From Hallerella sp964587155 (GTDB taxonomy: Bacteria; Fibrobacterota; Fibrobacteria; Fibrobacterales; Fibrobacteraceae), in the NCBI GenBank assembly GCA_964587155.1, contig CAZPKF010000002.1, positions 162,782 to 226,781 of the forward strand: a stretch of 64,000 nt of DNA. Reading direction: 5' to 3'. Below are positions 15,474 through 23,491 of the stretch, in pieces. Made by a program: the position numbers and the translations under genes. The notes under the pieces were generated by a model. That model was not told the origin of the DNA and did not search any database. It saw nothing but the letters and a program-made list of their open reading frames with translations. Positions within the stretch are counted from its first letter, which is position 1, and each line of letters begins with the position of its first letter.

Positions 15474-18137
15474 ATGGCAGAAAATAAGATTCACTTGACT
15501 CCGGGGACTCATTACGAGTCTTTGATTGAACAGGACATGCAGGATAGCTACCTGAAGTATTCGATGAGTGTCATCGTTGCCCGCGCGCTCCCGGATGTGC
15601 GTGACGGTTTGAAGCCTGTCCATCGGCGCGTCCTGTTTGCCATGCACGAACTGGGGCTGTTGCCGGAAAAGCCGACAGTCAAGTCCGCCCGCATTGTCGG
15701 TGAAGTTATCGGTAAATACCATCCGCACGGAGATTCCGCCGCATACGAAACGCTTGTCCGCATGGCGCAAGATTTTTCGCTCCGCTATCCGTTGGTGACC
15801 GGGCAGGGAAACTTTGGTTCCATTGACGGGGACAGCGCTGCAGCGATGCGTTATACCGAAGCGAACATGTCCCGTTTTGGCGAGATGATGCTCGAAGACC
15901 TGGACAAAGATACGGTCGACATGGGAAAGAACTTCGATGAAACTCTCGATGAACCGTTGGTTCTTCCGGCGGCTTTCCCGAACCTTCTCGTGAACGGTTC
16001 TGTGGGCATTGCCGTAGGTATGTCCACGAGCATTCCCCCGCATAATTTAAGGGAAATTGTCCGTGCCATTCACGCTTATTGCGAAAACAACGAAATTACC
16101 GGCGAAGAACTGCTGAATTACGTTTCCGGTCCGGATTTTCCGACTGGCGGCATTATTTGCGGCAAGGCAGGAATCCGCGATGCGTATCTCACGGGACGTG
16201 GAAAAATCCGAGTCCGTGCGCGCGTTGAAATTGAAAAAGACGCCAACGGTCGGGAACATCTGATCATCAGTGAAATTCCCTATATGGTGAAGAAAGCCTT
16301 GCTTGTGAAGAACATCGCTGATTTGGTCCGCGACAAGCGGATTGACGGCATCAGTGACATTCGGGATGAATCTACCCGTGAAATCCGTGTGATTGTCGAT
16401 ATCAAACGGGATTTTCAGGGCGATATTGTTTTGAACAATTTGTTCAAATACACGCAACTCCAAGAAACTTTCAGCGTTTACAATTTGGCACTGGTCAACC
16501 GGACGCAGCCGACGCTCCTCACGTTGAAAGACATGATTCGGCATTATGTGGATCACCGTTTGGAAGTCGTCTTGCGGCGTACTCAGTTCGAATTGAAAAA
16601 GGCGCAGGCGCGGATGCACATTTTGGAAGCGCTCCGGGTCGCATGCCAGAATATCGATGAAGTCGTTTCCATTATCCGCGGATCGGGCAGCACGGATGAA
16701 GCCAAACGGAAGCTGTCGGAAAGATTCTCGTTTGACGACATCCAGGCGCAGGCCATTGTGGATATGCAGCTCAAGAAGCTCACCGGTCTAGAACTTGAAA
16801 AACTCGAAAGCGAATATCATCAGCTCGAAGAAACGATTCGGGACTTGGAAGATATCGTTGCCCGAAAGGAACGCCGCGTTCAAATCGTGTTGGATTCGCT
16901 GGATGCTATCGTCGAAAAATACGGCGATGAACGCCGCACTTCCATCGAAGCGGCTGTTCAGGATTACGATTCCGAAGATTTGATTCCGGAAGAAGAACAG
17001 GTGATTACTCTCAGCCGTGAAGGTTATATCAAGCGTTTGCCGATTGACACTTTCAAAGCCCAAAACCGCGGAGGCAAGGGAATCGTTGGAGCCGGATTGA
17101 AAGATGAAGACAACATCCAGACAATCTTTACGGCTAGTACGCACAGCTATCTTTTGATTTTTACAAACATGGGCCGAGTCCACTGGACTAAAGTGTATCT
17201 GTTGCCGGAAGGTTCGCGCAACGGCAAGGGCCGCCCCATTGTGAATTATGTGAACTTGATGAATGGCGAAAAAGTCTCGGCGATTGTCCCTGTCCGCCAA
17301 TTCGGCGGTTACAATTGCCTAGTCTTTGCCACAAAGAATGGTGTTATCAACAAGATGGATTTGAAGGTGTTCTCCAATCCGCGTCGGGCTGGTGTCAACG
17401 CCATTACTCTTGATGAAGGCGATGAATTGGTAAAAGTCGTTCTAGTCGGTGTGACTGCTGAGCAAATGGAAGCGGCTGCTCGCGGCGAAGAAGTGGAATA
17501 TGCGGATTTGGATGTTTCCGAAGGGGAAGATTCCGAATCCGAAGCAGTTGAAGAAACGCTTAACAGCAAAGATATGGCTGCGGACTTGTTGATGATTGCC
17601 ACGAAAAAAGGTCAAGCCCTGACATTCCCCATTTCCGGCATCCGCACAATGGGAAGGGGAACTCACGGTGTTCGCGGAATTCGCCTTGGAGAAGGCGACG
17701 AAGTCATTGCCCTTCTGTGGCTCAAAGCGGACAGAAAAGTTTTGACCATCAGCGAAAACGGTTATGGCAAACGTTCCGAACCGGTCGCTTACCGGATCAC
17801 GCGCCGCGGTGGCAAGGGCGTCCGCAATTTGAATATCACAGAAAAAACAGGTGAAGCCGTTTACGTGGAAAGTGTCGCAGATGATTACGATTTGATTATC
17901 ACCAGTCGTGAAGGTCAAGTGATTCGAATTCCGGTGAACAGCATCCGATTGACGGGCCGCGTTTCTCAAGGAGTCAAAGCAATTACTTTGGCGGAAAACG
18001 ACAAAGTTCAGGATGCGGCTGCGCTTCCGAGTAATGACGATATTGATAAGGAAAGCGTCGAAGCTCAAGCAGAAGCGGAAAAAAACGAAGGGAATATGCC
18101 GATGGATGATTCCTCTGACGGAGATTCGGAAGGTTAA
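15474..18137 (+). CDS. gyrA: DNA gyrase subunit A
   Basis: 887 residues forming the breakage-reunion subunit of gyrase, which with GyrB introduces negative supercoils. The catalytic Tyr is in RYTEANMS, the quinolone-region block GDSAAYETLVRMAQ precedes it, and the GyrA box appears as QNRGGKG, which separates gyrase from ParC. The C-terminal pinwheel contains an extra acidic insertion (about residues 660-695, EGEDSESEAVEE) and the protein ends with an acidic tail (DDSSDGDSEG), which together explain the slightly large size. The ATG at 15474 has GAAGGA upstream. gyrB is not in the window. A strong terminator follows 30 bases after the stop. Confidence 0.96.
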   Translation: MAENKIHLTPGTHYESLIEQDMQDSYLKYSMSVIVARALPDVRDGLKPVHRRVLFAMHELGLLPEKPTVKSARIVGEVIGKYHPHGDSAAYETLVRMAQDFSLRYPLVTGQGNFGSIDGDSAAAMRYTEANMSRFGEMMLEDLDKDTVDMGKNFDETLDEPLVLPAAFPNLLVNGSVGIAVGMSTSIPPHNLREIVRAIHAYCENNEITGEELLNYVSGPDFPTGGIICGKAGIRDAYLTGRGKIRVRARVEIEKDANGREHLIISEIPYMVKKALLVKNIADLVRDKRIDGISDIRDESTREIRVIVDIKRDFQGDIVLNNLFKYTQLQETFSVYNLALVNRTQPTLLTLKDMIRHYVDHRLEVVLRRTQFELKKAQARMHILEALRVACQNIDEVVSIIRGSGSTDEAKRKLSERFSFDDIQAQAIVDMQLKKLTGLELEKLESEYHQLEETIRDLEDIVARKERRVQIVLDSLDAIVEKYGDERRTSIEAAVQDYDSEDLIPEEEQVITLSREGYIKRLPIDTFKAQNRGGKGIVGAGLKDEDNIQTIFTASTHSYLLIFTNMGRVHWTKVYLLPEGSRNGKGRPIVNYVNLMNGEKVSAIVPVRQFGGYNCLVFATKNGVINKMDLKVFSNPRRAGVNAITLDEGDELVKVVLVGVTAEQMEAAARGEEVEYADLDVSEGEDSESEAVEETLNSKDMAADLLMIATKKGQALTFPISGIRTMGRGTHGVRGIRLGEGDEVIALLWLKADRKVLTISENGYGKRSEPVAYRITRRGGKGVRNLNITEKTGEAVYVESVADDYDLIITSREGQVIRIPVNSIRLTGRVSQGVKAITLAENDKVQDAAALPSNDDIDKESVEAQAEAEKNEGNMPMDDSSDGDSEG

Positions 18138-18166
18138 CGGAATCTTTCCTTTCACCGTTGATGTTT

Positions 18167-18207
18167 ATCGTCTCGCGAACATTTTGTCCGCGGGACGATT
18201 TTTTTTT
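18167..18207 (+). terminator. Rho-independent terminator after gyrA
   Basis: An 11-bp stem (ATCGTCTCGCG with CGCGGGACGAT, one G-U pair), an 11-base loop, and nine T residues. Confidence 0.9.
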
Positions 18208-18333
18208 AGGAATGCGGAATTAGAGCTGTGGCGGCGAGCCTTTTGTGCGAGATTTGTGCCGCTCGTTTTGAGATGGAAACTTTTCGTCATTCGGAATGAG
18301 AAGTCTGGTGTTGGAACTTAGATATGAAAACTT

Positions 18334-18430
18334 TCGTTGATGGGGTTTTAACGAAAAGCCTTTTCTGCGGATGAGGAAAATTTCGCACGGCTTTGACGGC
18401 AAAGGTGAGCCGTTTTCGCCGAAAGGAAGT
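18334..18430 (+). repeat. Dispersed intergenic repeat, copy A
   Basis: Shares a core with three other intergenic stretches (39099-39212, and on the minus strand 35521-35625 and 53511-53615). Hallmarks here are TTGATGGGGTTTTAA, CCTTTTCTGCGGATG and TTTCGCACGG. Upstream, ATTCGGAATGAG (near 18290) and AATGCGGAATTAGA (near 18211) also recur in the copy near 53.6 kb. In copy A the frame conserved in other copies is broken by a stop. Confidence 0.7.
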
Positions 18431-18553
18431 TCTTGTAATGTATAAAAAGGTTTCACGGCAAAGTTTTCGTCCAAACAAAAAATGAAAGGCTGGGGATATT
18501 TCTTTGGAATCAAGCGTTAATCCCATTAGACCTCATCAACATAGGAGTATAAA

Positions 18554-19747
18554 ATGAGAAAATCCAATAGCCTTCAAACACTATTTTGGTTTGCAATAAC
18601 CTTTTTCATCTTTGCTTGTTCAAATGGCGAAAGCAGCCCGGGAAACGGCTCTGCGTCAACGGCGGCGTTGCGCTTGGAAGTAGCGCGGTCAAGTGTCCCT
18701 TTGGCGGACAGTTTGATCTTGGACCTTGTCGGGCCAGATACGCTTCACTTTGTCTTGAATGGAGATTCAAATGCACTGTATCAAAAGCTCTCTGCGGGTG
18801 AATGGAATTTTTATGCCCAGTTTTACGCGAATGGCATTTTGGTGCAAAAAGGAGAAACGCAGGCAACGCTTTCTTCTGGAGAAGAATCCCGAGTGACTAT
18901 CTCCATGCACGCTGTCGCCGGATTTCTTTATGTGCGAATTCCCCTTGGCCTCGAAAATTCCCGGGGTGTGGCATCGGGAACACTTGTCGTCGGCGATACG
19001 ACTTGTCCTTTTCAAATTCAAAATGGCGAAGCGACCGCGGCGACGGGAATTCTTGAAATGGGGAGAACTTATCCTGCACAAATACATTTGTTCTCGTCGA
19101 AAGGCGATACTTTGTTTGCGCTCCATTCCGATGTGAAAATCGATGAAGAAAATTTTTCCGTCAGCTGGATATTGACTTCACTGCAATCGGAACTGGCTTT
19201 GGAAATTATTCGGGATTCTTTGAAAACGTTTACGGCAGAAGCCCGCTTGCCATCGAAAAGTCGCAAGGCATCTCGCGGTGATATTTTGATTTCGGAATTT
19301 ATGACAGAAGGAAAAATGGAATTTGTGGAAATTTACAACGCTTCGCTGGATACGTTGATTTTGGACGGCTGCACTCTTTGGGCGACTTCTTCTTCTACGA
19401 CAAAAACCAAAATGGTTTCCGATTCGACGCTGACTGCAAAACTTTTGCCGGATACTTATTTCGTCTTTGGCAAAGACTCTGTTTTGGAAATAGATGCGCA
19501 AGCTTCTCTTGCCTTGGCGGGAACAAAGGGGTCTATCGTGTTCCGCTGTGGTGAAGAAACTCTGGATTCGCTTTTCTACGCGAACGAAAGCTCTGTAGAA
19601 AAAGACTCTCTTTCGATATCCGCATTTACCATCGATACAAAGAAGAGCTTGCAGCTACCTCTGGAAAATTACCGGAATCGGCAAGAAGGAAGTTCTTGGT
19701 GCGTGGGCGAGTTTACGCTACATGCGAAAGCCCGGTGTGAAGAATAA
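18554..19747 (+). CDS. Lipoprotein with C-terminal lamin-tail-like domain
   Basis: 397 residues with a lipoprotein signal (lipobox FIFAC, Cys near residue 22) and AGGAG before the ATG. After a Ser/Gly-rich linker, the N-terminal half is beta-rich and of unknown family. From about residue 240 a lamin-tail-domain-like block is visible: ILISEFMTEGKMEFVEIYNAS and a later LPDTYFVFGKDS. Lamin-tail domains in bacteria occur in secreted and surface proteins and often accompany nucleases or adhesins, but none is fused here. It is a single-gene unit between the gyrA terminator and a bidirectional terminator. Function unknown. Confidence 0.75.
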   Translation: MRKSNSLQTLFWFAITFFIFACSNGESSPGNGSASTAALRLEVARSSVPLADSLILDLVGPDTLHFVLNGDSNALYQKLSAGEWNFYAQFYANGILVQKGETQATLSSGEESRVTISMHAVAGFLYVRIPLGLENSRGVASGTLVVGDTTCPFQIQNGEATAATGILEMGRTYPAQIHLFSSKGDTLFALHSDVKIDEENFSVSWILTSLQSELALEIIRDSLKTFTAEARLPSKSRKASRGDILISEFMTEGKMEFVEIYNASLDTLILDGCTLWATSSSTTKTKMVSDSTLTAKLLPDTYFVFGKDSVLEIDAQASLALAGTKGSIVFRCGEETLDSLFYANESSVEKDSLSISAFTIDTKKSLQLPLENYRNRQEGSSWCVGEFTLHAKARCEE

Positions 19748-19751
19748 AAAG

Positions 19752-19777
19752 AAATCGGTTCCTTTGGGAACCGATTT
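19752..19777. terminator. Bidirectional terminator
   Basis: A perfect 11-bp stem (AAATCGGTTCC and complement) with a TTTG loop between two convergent genes. On the minus strand it is followed by CTTTTTATT; on the plus strand only a short T run follows. Confidence 0.8.
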
Positions 19778-19780
19778 TGG

Positions 19781-20245
19781 TTATCTTCCGCGACGAGGCG
19801 GTGGAAAATCATCTGGCCGCCCTCGATGTCTTTTGCCGCGGGGTGGTGGCGGCGGTGGGTGATGCATGTGCATTTCTAGCCGCCATTCTGGCCGCGGATA
19901 AGGCCCGCAGGTTGTAGAACCGATGCTGCAAAGATTGCAAAGGGATTGTGGGCTGCATGCGATAAGCCTTGGGTCTCCGTAAAGGCTTTCGAAATCGGAA
20001 TAGCGATTTTCATAGCAGGCGCGACAAGCGCGCTCCCACATTCCATAGGAGCAAAGCTCCATCGCCGACACGTTGCAGGTGCATTCCGCTCCATAGCAGG
20101 TGGTACATTTGTAGATGCCCGCCCGATTGTAATAGCACCATTTCTCCGAATAAGATTCTGTCGCTGAGTCATCTCGCACGGTGACGCAAGAGGTTAGGGC
20201 GAGAGCCGCGCAGAGAATCAAGGTTCGGAGAATTGATTTTTGCAC
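19781..20245 (-). CDS. Small cysteine-rich lipoprotein, function unknown
   Basis: 154 residues from a GTG start. A lipoprotein signal ends LALTSC. The mature part has about a dozen Cys in closely spaced pairs (CTTC, CTC, CRAC, CNLC), many aromatic residues, and a C-terminal tail rich in His, Pro and Arg (a run of six Pro followed by basic residues). The Cys spacing does not match a domain I recognise; it could be disulfide-braced in the periplasm or bind metal. It lies 13 bases after gpsA on the same strand, so it is probably the last gene of der-plsY-gpsA. Reality of the gene is supported by the lipobox, operon position and the terminator just after it. Confidence 0.7.
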   Translation of the reverse strand: MQKSILRTLILCAALALTSCVTVRDDSATESYSEKWCYYNRAGIYKCTTCYGAECTCNVSAMELCSYGMWERACRACYENRYSDFESLYGDPRLIACSPQSLCNLCSIGSTTCGPYPRPEWRLEMHMHHPPPPPPRGKRHRGRPDDFPPPRRGR

Positions 20246-20258
20246 GCAGATTCCCAGA

Positions 20259-21269
20259 TCAATATTCTGCTTCGGATTTGAGATCGCGGCTCATCAAGTC
20301 TTGAATCGCTTCGGAAGGTTTCCTGTCGTTGAACAGAACATCGTAAACGGCGTTGACAATGGGAAGTTCCACGTGGACGGAATCAGCCAAGGCTTTGGCG
20401 CTCTTGCAAGTGGGAACGCCTTCGGCGATCATTTTCATGTGGCCGAGAACTTGAGAAAGAGTTTCGCCTTTGCCAATGCATTCGCCAACATAACGGTTGC
20501 GGCTGTGCTGAGAAAGACAGGTGACTATCAAATCGCCCATGCCAGCGAGTCCGGCGAATGTACTCGGATTTGCCCCCAGGGCGCGTCCGAGACGGCAAAT
20601 TTCCGCTTGTCCGCGGGTGATGAGTGCTGCGCGCGTGTTGTCTCCGGCGCCAATGCCGTAGAGGATGCCGCTTGCGATGGCGATTACGTTTTTGACCGCA
20701 CCACAAAGTTCCACGCCGACTTGATCAGTGGAAGTGTAAATGCGGATGTAATCGTTGCTCATGACTTTTTGGACGACTTTAGCCGAATCTTCGTTTGTAC
20801 AGGCGGCGATAATTGCCGTATAAACGCGGCGGGAAACTTCTTCTGCATGGGTGGGGCCGCTGAGCGTCACCATGTGGTCGTCGTCGAGCCATGGGATGTT
20901 TTCCAAAATCACTTCGCTCATGCGCTGATCGGTCCCTTCGAGGATCCCCTTTGTAGCACATACGACGATGGGAGTTTTTCCGGAAGGCGTCCATTTGGCA
21001 AATTGCTTAGACACATTTCCCATGACTTGGGAGGGAACGACGATTAAAACCAATTCGGCACCTTCAAGCGCTTTTCCCATGTCGGTTGTATAAGTGAAAG
21101 ATTCCGGGAAAATGATTCCGGGAAGCTTGTCTTTATACTGATGTTCTGTCGAAAGAATATCAACTTCTGCCTGAGAAAAAGTCCAAAAGGAAACTTTGTG
21201 TCCGTTGTCGTTCAATACTTGGCCTAGGGTCAGTCCCCATCCGCCTGTTCCTAACACTGTAACGTTCAT
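20259..21269 (-). CDS. gpsA: Glycerol-3-phosphate dehydrogenase [NAD(P)+]
   Basis: 336 residues. The enzyme reduces dihydroxyacetone phosphate to sn-glycerol-3-phosphate, the backbone for phospholipids. The Rossmann motif GTGGWG is at the N-terminus, then VVPSQVM, CATKGI, the catalytic Lys region GAVKNVIAIASG and GLAGMGDL. Length is typical. The ATG at 21269 was chosen; a TTG two codons upstream is better spaced from AAAGG and is possible. It sits downstream of plsY, so substrate supply (GpsA) and first acylation (PlsY) are encoded together. Confidence 0.95.
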   Translation of the reverse strand: MNVTVLGTGGWGLTLGQVLNDNGHKVSFWTFSQAEVDILSTEHQYKDKLPGIIFPESFTYTTDMGKALEGAELVLIVVPSQVMGNVSKQFAKWTPSGKTPIVVCATKGILEGTDQRMSEVILENIPWLDDDHMVTLSGPTHAEEVSRRVYTAIIAACTNEDSAKVVQKVMSNDYIRIYTSTDQVGVELCGAVKNVIAIASGILYGIGAGDNTRAALITRGQAEICRLGRALGANPSTFAGLAGMGDLIVTCLSQHSRNRYVGECIGKGETLSQVLGHMKMIAEGVPTCKSAKALADSVHVELPIVNAVYDVLFNDRKPSEAIQDLMSRDLKSEAEY

Positions 21270-21308
21270 AATCAAATAGCCTTTGTGAAAAGTTCCTGAT
21301 TGTTAAAA

Positions 21309-21971
21309 CTACACTTTTTTCTTCTTTTTACCAAAACCATTTTCGGTTCCGTTTAAAAGACGTTTGATGTTCGACTTGTGCTTGATGATGACGAACAAGG
21401 CAACAGCCCATGCGATAATCAAAATGCCTTCGTTGATGTGGTCATGCGGATAGGATTCCGGGGCCAAATAACCGAAAGAGGCTAGTCCTGCTAGGGCGAC
21501 ACATGCGCCGATGCTGCCCACTGATACGTATTTGGTGGCAAATGTCAAAATGATCCAAACGGCAAACGCAAGCAGTGCGGTGACGGGAGCTAATGCCAGA
21601 AAAACGCCAAATGCGGTCAAGACGCCCTTACCGCCGCGGAATCCTGCAAAGCACGTGAAACTGTGCCCCAAAATGGCCAAAAGTCCGCAAACTAAAGGCA
21701 GCCAAAAGTAATCCGCGCCGCCGGCTGCTTTCGAAGCTTCGTTCAGCCAAATGGCGATAGTCGGAGCGAAGAATCCTTTGAGCAGGTCTACGATGACGAC
21801 GGGAATCGCCGGTTTCAAGCCCAAAACGCGGATTGTGTTCGTCAGTCCGGAATTTTTGGAACCGTATTGGCGGATGTCGTAATTTTTACCGTTTACGGCC
21901 TTGGCGACCCAGACGGCGGTCGGAATGGAGCCTAGGAGGTAAGCTATCGGAAGAGAGAGTAAACTGTTCAA
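21309..21971 (-). CDS. plsY: Glycerol-3-phosphate acyltransferase PlsY
   Basis: A 220-residue integral membrane enzyme that transfers an acyl group from acyl-phosphate to glycerol-3-phosphate. PlsY motifs are LGSIPTAV, GSKNSGLTN (usually GSxNxGATN) and GHSFTCFAGFRGGKGV. There are several transmembrane spans and a Lys-rich C-terminus. The start is a TTG at 21971 preceded by AAAGGA, which gives the normal N-terminus but overlaps the 3' end of der by 86 bases in another frame. It is followed by gpsA after about 40 bases. Confidence 0.93.
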   Translation of the reverse strand: MNSLLSLPIAYLLGSIPTAVWVAKAVNGKNYDIRQYGSKNSGLTNTIRVLGLKPAIPVVIVDLLKGFFAPTIAIWLNEASKAAGGADYFWLPLVCGLLAILGHSFTCFAGFRGGKGVLTAFGVFLALAPVTALLAFAVWIILTFATKYVSVGSIGACVALAGLASFGYLAPESYPHDHINEGILIIAWAVALFVIIKHKSNIKRLLNGTENGFGKKKKKV

Positions 21972-23316
21972 GGTCTTCGTCCTTTCTGAGAATAAGCTTG
22001 GAGTCGAAGTTCAGTCGGAGCGGCGCGCCATCCAAATGGAACGCTTCGTAGAACGTCTTGAGAAGGTAACGCTTATAAGATTCATCGACAGCGTCTGGAG
22101 TCCGGGTTTCGATGTCAATCACGGGAGGTTCCACCATGATTTGGCATGCGCGGGTCAATTTGACAAGGCGGCCCTGGTGCGCGGGATGCGGATTCTTTTG
22201 ACAGGCTTCTGCAAAAACTTCGGCGATGCGTTCTCTGCCGATGACACGGCGGCAATTGGCGTAAACAGAACGGATTTCTTGCAAAATGCGGTGCACCCGC
22301 AAACCGTCCTTGGCGCTGATGGAAAGAATCGGCATGTATTCGAACATCGGCTCGCGTTCGCGCATTTCTTTGACCATACGGTCAAAAGATTTTTCCGTCT
22401 TTTCGGGAAGAATGTCCCATTTGTTGAGCAGGATGACAAGTCCTTTTCCCGCTTCCCGAATGCTTTGGATAATTCGAAAATCCTGTTCCGAAAGTCCGAG
22501 AGTCGCATCGATGACAAGTAGCGATAAATCCGAACGCCGGATGCTTTCTTCGGTGCGCATGTTGCTGAAAATTTCGACTTCGTCTTCGACTTTAGCCTTT
22601 TTGCGAAGACCGGCAGTGTCGGTCACGATGAACTTTTCGCCAAAAGCGGTGAACGAGCAGTCGATGGAGTCGCGCGTTGTGCCCGGAATGTCCGAAACGA
22701 CGACGCGCTCTTCGCCTAAAAGACGGTTGAGAAGCGTTGATTTCCCTGCATTCGGACGACCGAGGATCGCAAACCGGATGGGACGCTTTTCGTCTTTTTC
22801 TGAATTTTCCTTGACGGGCAACAGGGCGATGACTTCGTCCAATAGAGAAAGACAGGCGTAGCCGGTGAGAGCGCTGATGGTTCGGGGCTGTCCCATTCCC
22901 AATGAAAAAAATTCCCAGCTTTCCGAGCGGTCTTCTGGCGCTTCGCTCTTGTTTGCTATCAAAAGCACCTGTTTGTCTAACCGCCGGATCATTTTGGCGA
23001 ATTGGTCATCTAATTGGGTGATGCCGACGCGGGCGTCGACCATGAAAAGGACCAAGTCCGCTTCTTTGACGGCGGCAAAAATTTGGTCGCGCACATTGGA
23101 TGCCAAAACATCGATGGTGTCGTCCGGCAGAAATCCGCCGGTATCAACGACTGTAAATTCGCGCCCCTTATAACTTGCCGTCTGGTAATGACGGTCCCGG
23201 GTGACGCCTTCGCGGTCAGAAACGACAGCGGCTCGGCGACCGAGAATGCGGTTGAAAAGCGACGATTTGCCCACATTGGGGCGGCCTACGATACAGACTA
23301 TGGGTAATTTGGACAC
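21886..23316 (-). CDS. der: Ribosome-assembly GTPase Der (EngA)
   Basis: 476 residues with two tandem GTPase domains and a C-terminal KH-like domain, needed for 50S ribosome assembly. Domain 1 has GRPNVGKS, DTGG and NKSE; domain 2 has GRPNAGKST, DTAG and NKWD. The GTG start has no Shine-Dalgarno and lies 4 bases after a perfect TATATTTG box, so the mRNA may be leaderless. The last ~28 residues (LPPRLHSDRRLG and a basic end) overlap plsY in another frame and are not family-conserved, so they may reflect a lost stop codon. Confidence 0.95.
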   Translation of the reverse strand: MSKLPIVCIVGRPNVGKSSLFNRILGRRAAVVSDREGVTRDRHYQTASYKGREFTVVDTGGFLPDDTIDVLASNVRDQIFAAVKEADLVLFMVDARVGITQLDDQFAKMIRRLDKQVLLIANKSEAPEDRSESWEFFSLGMGQPRTISALTGYACLSLLDEVIALLPVKENSEKDEKRPIRFAILGRPNAGKSTLLNRLLGEERVVVSDIPGTTRDSIDCSFTAFGEKFIVTDTAGLRKKAKVEDEVEIFSNMRTEESIRRSDLSLLVIDATLGLSEQDFRIIQSIREAGKGLVILLNKWDILPEKTEKSFDRMVKEMREREPMFEYMPILSISAKDGLRVHRILQEIRSVYANCRRVIGRERIAEVFAEACQKNPHPAHQGRLVKLTRACQIMVEPPVIDIETRTPDAVDESYKRYLLKTFYEAFHLDGAPLRLNFDSKLILRKDEDLEQFTLSSDSLPPRLHSDRRLGRQGRKR

Positions 23317-23320
23317 GCGG

Positions 23321-23328
23321 CAAATATA
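23321..23328 (-). promoter_or_regulatory. TAnnTTTG box of der
   Basis: TATATTTG is followed by only four bases (CCGC) before the GTG start of der. The same arrangement occurs before the YkgJ-like gene at 28434. Confidence 0.5.
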
Positions 23329-23491
23329 ACAATGATTTTGTGGGAGGATGATTCGAAACGTTTTGACCTGTCGAATTTTGCAAGGGTCTTTTTTGGTGTT
23401 GTTGGGGCAAAACGCCTTTTACACAAAAAATTCTCCAAAGGACTTGAATTAAAGGGATTGTGTGTAAATTTTAAAAAGGAGTTTTTTTAAA

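Noticed and set aside
23390..23440. Possible truncated copy of the dispersed repeat (TTGTTGGGGCAAAACGCC)
   Set aside because: The match is under 25 bases and lacks the later blocks; chance cannot be excluded.
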